Program-made: the position numbers and the translations under genes
Origin: CAIXSC01 sp046349935
GTDB lineage: Bacteria > Planctomycetota > Planctomycetia > Pirellulales > Pirellulaceae
Length of the DNA stretch: 64,000 bases
Direction of reading: 5' to 3'
Assembly: GCA_046349935.1 (NCBI GenBank)
Contig: JAXMBK010000003.1
Coordinates: 558,001-622,000 of the forward strand
The notes under the pieces: model-generated
What the model saw: the letters and a program-made list of their open reading frames with translations, nothing else
What the model was told of the DNA's origin: nothing
Database searches by the model: none
Part shown: one piece after another, positions 60,676 to 64,000 of the stretch
How the letters are laid out: every line of letters begins with the position of its first letter
How positions within the stretch are numbered: position 1 is the first letter of the stretch

Positions 60676-61010
60676 AGCGCGTCGTCCGCCGACTCCCGCT
60701 CGCTCAAGAGCCGCGAGTCGCTCGTCATAGTCTCGCGATTCGCCTGCGGGAAATACATCCAGTACAAAGTTCGGGGGACCGCGGAAACGGTCGTAGTCAG
60801 GTTCTGGATCACATTGCTTCAAGACGCCCGTGATTAACCAGAACCGCCAGCCCAGGACGCCAGCGTGTCCCGTCGTTCAGTTCCACCGTCGCGTGCACGC
60901 AGCAGTACAATCCCGGCGAGAATAAACGGTAGTAGTTCACGCACATCGCGACTTCCGTCAGGAGCGCCGATTCGTTTCCTGCCGCTTGCCGACATCCTTA
61001 CTCCGTGGCC
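60640..61010 (-). pseudogene. Frameshifted remnant of a Uma2-like (PD-(D/E)XK) gene
   Basis: Two adjacent minus-strand frames look like one gene. The first (ATG 60946, stop 60809-60811) reads 'MCVNYYRLFSPGLYCCVH' then 'ATVELNDGTRWRPGLAVLVN', and is open further upstream as 'ESALLTEVA'. The second, shifted frame (to about 60640) reads 'DPEPDYDRFRGPPNFVLDVFP' in outline, followed by 'DERLAALERAGV'. The 'GPPNFVLDV' segment recalls the GPPdlvvEV core of Uma2 nucleases, and 'ERAGV' its usual follow-up. Ends of the remnant are not sharp. A sequencing frameshift is the alternative to true decay. Confidence 0.45.
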
Positions 61011-61048
61011 TCGGTGAACTCGGCGGCATAACAAGCGGGGCTCGGCGG

Positions 61049-62233
61049 CTAACGCTGAGCCTTTACGAGCGCGGCGGTGTAGCCCAGCAAGTCGTCGCGC
61101 TCTTGGCAGTGCGCGCGTACGCGGTCATATTCGCCGGCGCGTTGAGCGAGGTCGAGCAGCGAGGGGGCGATGCCGAGGCCCTGTTGGCCGGCGGGCATAA
61201 GTTGAATCGTCGCCTCGATCGCGGCCGCCGGTCGGCCCACGCGAGCTAACAGGTCGATGTAGACCTCGATCGCCACCGTCCCGATCTGATGCGTATCGAC
61301 CGACTCGGCCTTCCCTCGGAAATACGCCAGCGCCTCGTCGACGTTCCGTCCCAGAAGCGCCGCGAAGAACAGTCCGTGCGACGGATAGTTTTCGGAGAAC
61401 GGCTCGTCGCCCGCATACTGGAACTGCGAGTGCAAACGGCGGCCGTATTCGGTCAGATCGTGAGCCAACTCGAGTATGGCGGGGTCCTCGCTCAGGCGAG
61501 CGAAACGCACGACGGCAGCCAAGTGCGTGGTGTCGACATGGTAGGTGAGCTCCTGGAAGAGCCAGGGACGGTCGGCGACCAAATCGGCCAACGTCTTTTC
61601 GGCCGGCGCCGCGCCCTCTTGTCGCGAGATGTCGGTGCGGAGATTCGCGAGTAGTTCGGCGTGCAGATGACGGACGATGAGCGCCGTGGCGACCTGCTGG
61701 TCGGCGCGGCTCTGACGCGGCACCTCGCCTTCGAAGGTCGTGATCGCATTGCAGGTGCCGTAGTGCTTGAGCACTAACCCAAATCCACGCCCGACGTCGA
61801 CTCCTTCGCGCAGCGACACGTCGATGAGTTCTTCCAGGTTGTCGTCGTCTGGTTCGATCTGGGCGAGCAGCTCCGCGGCCGCTTTCTTGTCGCCGACGGG
61901 ACGCAGATACATCCAGCCTTCGCGAATTCGGCCCCGTTCCAACAACAGCGTGCCCACTTCGCGGCAAGCGGCAATCAGCCCCTCTTCAAGCTGATTGCGG
62001 AGGGATTCGTCGAGTTGATCGGAGTTGTCGCCATAGAGCAGCGGCAGGCCGATTCGGTGCCGCACTTGCATCTTGAGGGCTTCGAACAACTCGTGATACT
62101 TCTTCTGCCCACGCAGCTGTTGCGCGAGCGACTCCAGCGCCGCCGCCGCACCGCCTGCCTGCCACGCCGACTCGATCTGTTGAAACTGTTCCACCGACAT
62201 CATTTCCCCTTCGCCCGACCGTTGCTCGTCCAT
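61049..62233 (-). CDS. Helical repeat protein, unknown function
   Basis: Start choices are 62296, 62233 (MDEQRSGEGEMM) and 62203; none has a decisive ribosome-binding site, and the frame above 62296 is Arg-rich and non-coding in look. From 62233 about 394 residues. The sequence is rich in short helix pairs with TPR-like spacing: 'AAALESLAQQLRGQKKYHELFEALK', 'HGLFFAALLGRNVDEALAYFRGKAE', 'LLARVGRPAAAIEATIQLMP'. No signal peptide, so cytoplasmic. 'EGWMYLRPVGDKKAAAELLAQIEPDDDN' also fits. I do not recognise a named family. Confidence 0.78.
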   Translation of the reverse strand: MDEQRSGEGEMMSVEQFQQIESAWQAGGAAAALESLAQQLRGQKKYHELFEALKMQVRHRIGLPLLYGDNSDQLDESLRNQLEEGLIAACREVGTLLLERGRIREGWMYLRPVGDKKAAAELLAQIEPDDDNLEELIDVSLREGVDVGRGFGLVLKHYGTCNAITTFEGEVPRQSRADQQVATALIVRHLHAELLANLRTDISRQEGAAPAEKTLADLVADRPWLFQELTYHVDTTHLAAVVRFARLSEDPAILELAHDLTEYGRRLHSQFQYAGDEPFSENYPSHGLFFAALLGRNVDEALAYFRGKAESVDTHQIGTVAIEVYIDLLARVGRPAAAIEATIQLMPAGQQGLGIAPSLLDLAQRAGEYDRVRAHCQERDDLLGYTAALVKAQR

Positions 62234-62460
62234 CACGCCCGCCCCATGACGTTCGCCATCACTGGACGAACTGGGGCTTGGCGGTCGAGTTCCCATCGTA
62301 GGGGATGCCGTCGCGACCGTGTAGTCGGCCTGTACGCCCCGCCGGCGACGCCGTGGATCGCGGCGTCTTTTTGGCAGATTATTCGCCAAATCGCCGTTCC
62401 CAACGGACCAATTTTGCGACGTATAGAGCGTGGGGCAGCGTTCGAGGCACAGGACGCGCC

Positions 62461-63489
62461 ATGACGGCTACTCATTCAACCATCACGACCCGCGATCGAC
62501 GATTTCGGCCGCGGGGAATTGCTCAACTTTCGTGCACGATTGTCGGCGTCGCACTACTGGCCCTGGTCGGCTGCGAACCACAGCCGGCCGCAGACCAGCG
62601 GCTGCCGGCCGACGCCATTCCGTGGGACGGCCCGATCGACGGCTTTCCGCGGACGCCGAGTTGGAACCCGCAGTTCGATTGGAACCGACCGCTTGCGGAC
62701 CCCGCCGTCCATCAATACCGACTGGCAGGCCGCAAAGACGCCGTCGGCGAAACCTGGATTCCGCTGCGGTTGCTGGAGCCGATGCGCGGTCGCTGGACGC
62801 TCGACCCCCAACAAGACTCGACGCCGCCCCGCCCCGACGACTTGCGACTCGAACTGCGACTCATGCCGCGGACGCTTCCGCGCTGGCGAATGGTCGGATC
62901 GGCGCTGCTGAACGTCGAACGCGACAGCACGTGGATCGAGTTTATTCAGTCGCAGGCCGACCAAGTGCTCAAACTGAAGGTCGATTGCCAGTGGTCGGAC
63001 GGCCTGGAGCTGACGGTGGCGGCCCATTTTCAGTGCGTCCCCGAGTCGGCCCCAATGCCGCTCACCATGCAAAACTTGCATCACGCGGAACAGTTCACGA
63101 CGACGCTCGGCCAGCGGCTGACGGCCCAACTTCAATGGCTGGCGTCCCGTACGCCTCCACCCGGGGCCAAAGCCGCCGGCCCCGCCGCCGCCCTCAAGGA
63201 ACAACGCAAGCTGCTCGAACGCCAATGGAAGCAGATCAACGCCGCCGCTCAGCGACTCGAACACCTCAAGTCGCTGCAACAAACCCTCGAACAAGAAGGC
63301 CGACTGCACCTCCGCCTCACCTCCGCTGCCACCGGCCAAGAGTGGAAACTCACCCCCGTAGGACAGGCTTCCAGCCTGTCTCCCCCACCTCTCTCTCCCC
63401 CACGACTCTCGCCTCGACATCCGCCGAAATCCCAACCCCCATCCCGTCCAACCCCGCGCGCCCCAACAATCCCGCCGCGCGAGCCCTAG
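62461..63489 (+). CDS. Putative lipoprotein whose C-terminus runs through a REP palindrome
   Basis: AGGA lies before the ATG at 62461. 342 residues; the lipobox LVGC in 'VGVALLALVGCEPQP' marks lipidation. The mature part is a planctomycete-type hypothetical domain ending around 'LRLTSAATGQEWKLTP' (about residue 299). From 63358 the frame reads the REP-like palindrome as 'VGQASSLS', then a Pro/Ser/Arg tail of about 35 residues up to the stop at 63487. The original stop was probably lost or displaced when the repeat inserted. A coiled segment 'ALKEQRKLLERQWKQINAAAQRLEHLKSL' in outline precedes it. Confidence 0.8.
   Translation: MTATHSTITTRDRRFRPRGIAQLSCTIVGVALLALVGCEPQPAADQRLPADAIPWDGPIDGFPRTPSWNPQFDWNRPLADPAVHQYRLAGRKDAVGETWIPLRLLEPMRGRWTLDPQQDSTPPRPDDLRLELRLMPRTLPRWRMVGSALLNVERDSTWIEFIQSQADQVLKLKVDCQWSDGLELTVAAHFQCVPESAPMPLTMQNLHHAEQFTTTLGQRLTAQLQWLASRTPPPGAKAAGPAAALKEQRKLLERQWKQINAAAQRLEHLKSLQQTLEQEGRLHLRLTSAATGQEWKLTPVGQASSLSPPPLSPPRLSPRHPPKSQPPSRPTPRAPTIPPREP
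63358..63382 (+). repeat. REP-like palindrome with GTAG foot, copy 4 (inside a CDS)
   Basis: GTAG-GACAGGCTTCCAGCCTGTC-TC, identical to the consensus. Here it is read as codons (VGQASSLS) instead of ending the gene. Confidence 0.9.
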
Positions 63490-63505
63490 CCGTCCTCGCC
63501 CCTGA

Positions 63506-64000
63506 CTAGTAGTTCGGAGTCGGCGGTCGGTAGTCGTCCAGGTTGATGCCGCGGAACCATTCGATCGTCCGCTTCAGTCCCTCGCGCAACGGCACCTGCG
63601 GCTCCCACCCCAGCTTGCTGTGGGCGAGAGAAATGTCGGGGCGGCGGCGCGTGGGATCGTCGGCCGGGAGGGGCTGGAGCACGATTTTGGAGGAAGAGCC
63701 GGTGAGCTCGATGACCTGTTCCGCGAGTTCCTTGACGGTGAACTCGACGGGATTCCCCAAATTGACCGGGCCGATGAAATCGTCAGGCCCGTTCATCATC
63801 CGCTGCATGCCGTCGATCAAGTCTTCGCAGTAGCAGAAGGAGCGAGTTTGTTGACCATCGCCGAACAACGTGATGTCGTCGCCCCGCAACGCTTGGCGAA
63901 TGAAGTTCGACACGACGCGTCCGTCGTACGGATGCATCCGCGGACCATACGTGTTGAAGATGCGGATGATGCGAATGTTCACGCGGTTCATCCGGTGGTA
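63506..64000 (-). CDS. NAD-dependent epimerase/UDP-glucuronate decarboxylase-like, 5' end outside window
   Basis: The C-terminal 164 residues are present; the frame is open through base 64000. 'IRIFNTYGPRMHPYDGRVVSNFIRQALRGDDITLFGDGQQTRSFCYCEDLIDGM' in outline is the extended-SDR nucleotide-sugar site of UDP-glucuronic acid decarboxylase (UXS). 'GPVNLGNPVEFTVKELAEQVIELTG' and 'DDPTRRRPDISLAHSKLGWEP' follow as in that family. It likely makes UDP-xylose from UDP-glucuronate for surface glycans. The Rossmann motif and the YxxxK are outside the window. Confidence 0.88.
   Translation of the reverse strand, partial: YHRMNRVNIRIIRIFNTYGPRMHPYDGRVVSNFIRQALRGDDITLFGDGQQTRSFCYCEDLIDGMQRMMNGPDDFIGPVNLGNPVEFTVKELAEQVIELTGSSSKIVLQPLPADDPTRRRPDISLAHSKLGWEPQVPLREGLKRTIEWFRGINLDDYRPPTPNY

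Overview
This is a GC-rich bacterial chromosome segment, almost certainly from a planctomycete of the Pirellulales type. The call rests on gene content: a DUF1549/DUF1553 cytochrome-like protein followed by a DUF1501 protein and a PPC-domain protein, a second PPC protein, a PQQ-type beta-propeller, a very large GSDH/cytochrome c/ThuA protein, a sulfatase with the Cys-type formylglycine motif, several ECF sigma/anti-sigma pairs, a VIT/vWA protein and a planctomycete-style HUH transposase. Many long antisense ORFs are GC-driven shadows and were left out. No rRNA, tRNA or CRISPR array was recognised.

Layout. 1-5.4 kb: the 5' part of a PQQ beta-propeller gene (cut by the window edge), a cupin, a secreted protein with about 40 cysteines followed by a clear intrinsic terminator, a small membrane protein and a TIR-like protein. 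5.5-14.1 kb: MFS transporter, aldo/keto reductase, AspA-type deacylase, a threonine-synthase-like PLP enzyme overlapping it, RidA, an IGHMBP2-type helicase and a MenC-like enolase, which reads as a small-molecule (perhaps N-acyl amino acid) metabolism block. 14.3-21 kb: a TPR/DPFG-repeat protein, a PPC protein, a Zn-phospholipase-like protein with a DUF4332 tail, and a TylF-type methyltransferase. 21-28.6 kb: an HUH transposase whose stop codon lies in a perfect palindrome, a sulfatase, a four-module enzyme (E1 alpha, E1 beta, lipoyl, ketoacyl synthase III) and another methyltransferase. 28.7-41.7 kb: an ECF sigma/anti-sigma pair with CxxCH motifs in the anti-sigma tail, a Cys/Met-metabolism PLP enzyme, a HEAT-like protein, a DEAD-box helicase, GlgC, a small membrane protein, a VIT/vWA protein, an Rpn-type nuclease and a histidine kinase. 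41.7-52.7 kb: an orphan DNA methyltransferase, the PPC/DUF1501/DUF1549-1553 operon, a BFD-like [2Fe-2S] protein, an M20/M42 peptidase and RlmN. 52.9-64 kb: the 1447-residue GSDH/cytochrome/ThuA protein, a Tat-exported superoxide dismutase divergent from a second ECF cassette, a decayed Uma2-like gene, two hypothetical proteins and the 3' part of a UDP-glucuronate-decarboxylase-like gene.

The most unusual items are: (i) the single polypeptide that joins a branched-chain 2-oxoacid dehydrogenase E1 (alpha and beta), a lipoyl domain with its lysine, and a ketoacyl synthase III with an intact Cys-His-Asn triad, but no E2 acyltransferase domain, which suggests direct routing of decarboxylated 2-oxo acids into a primed condensation; (ii) a dispersed REP-like palindrome with a GTAG foot in four copies, three of which end or alter a coding sequence, in the same window as a REP-transposase-like gene; (iii) an anti-sigma factor with two haem-type CxxCH motifs at its end; (iv) a TIR-like protein with Gln at the usual catalytic Glu position.
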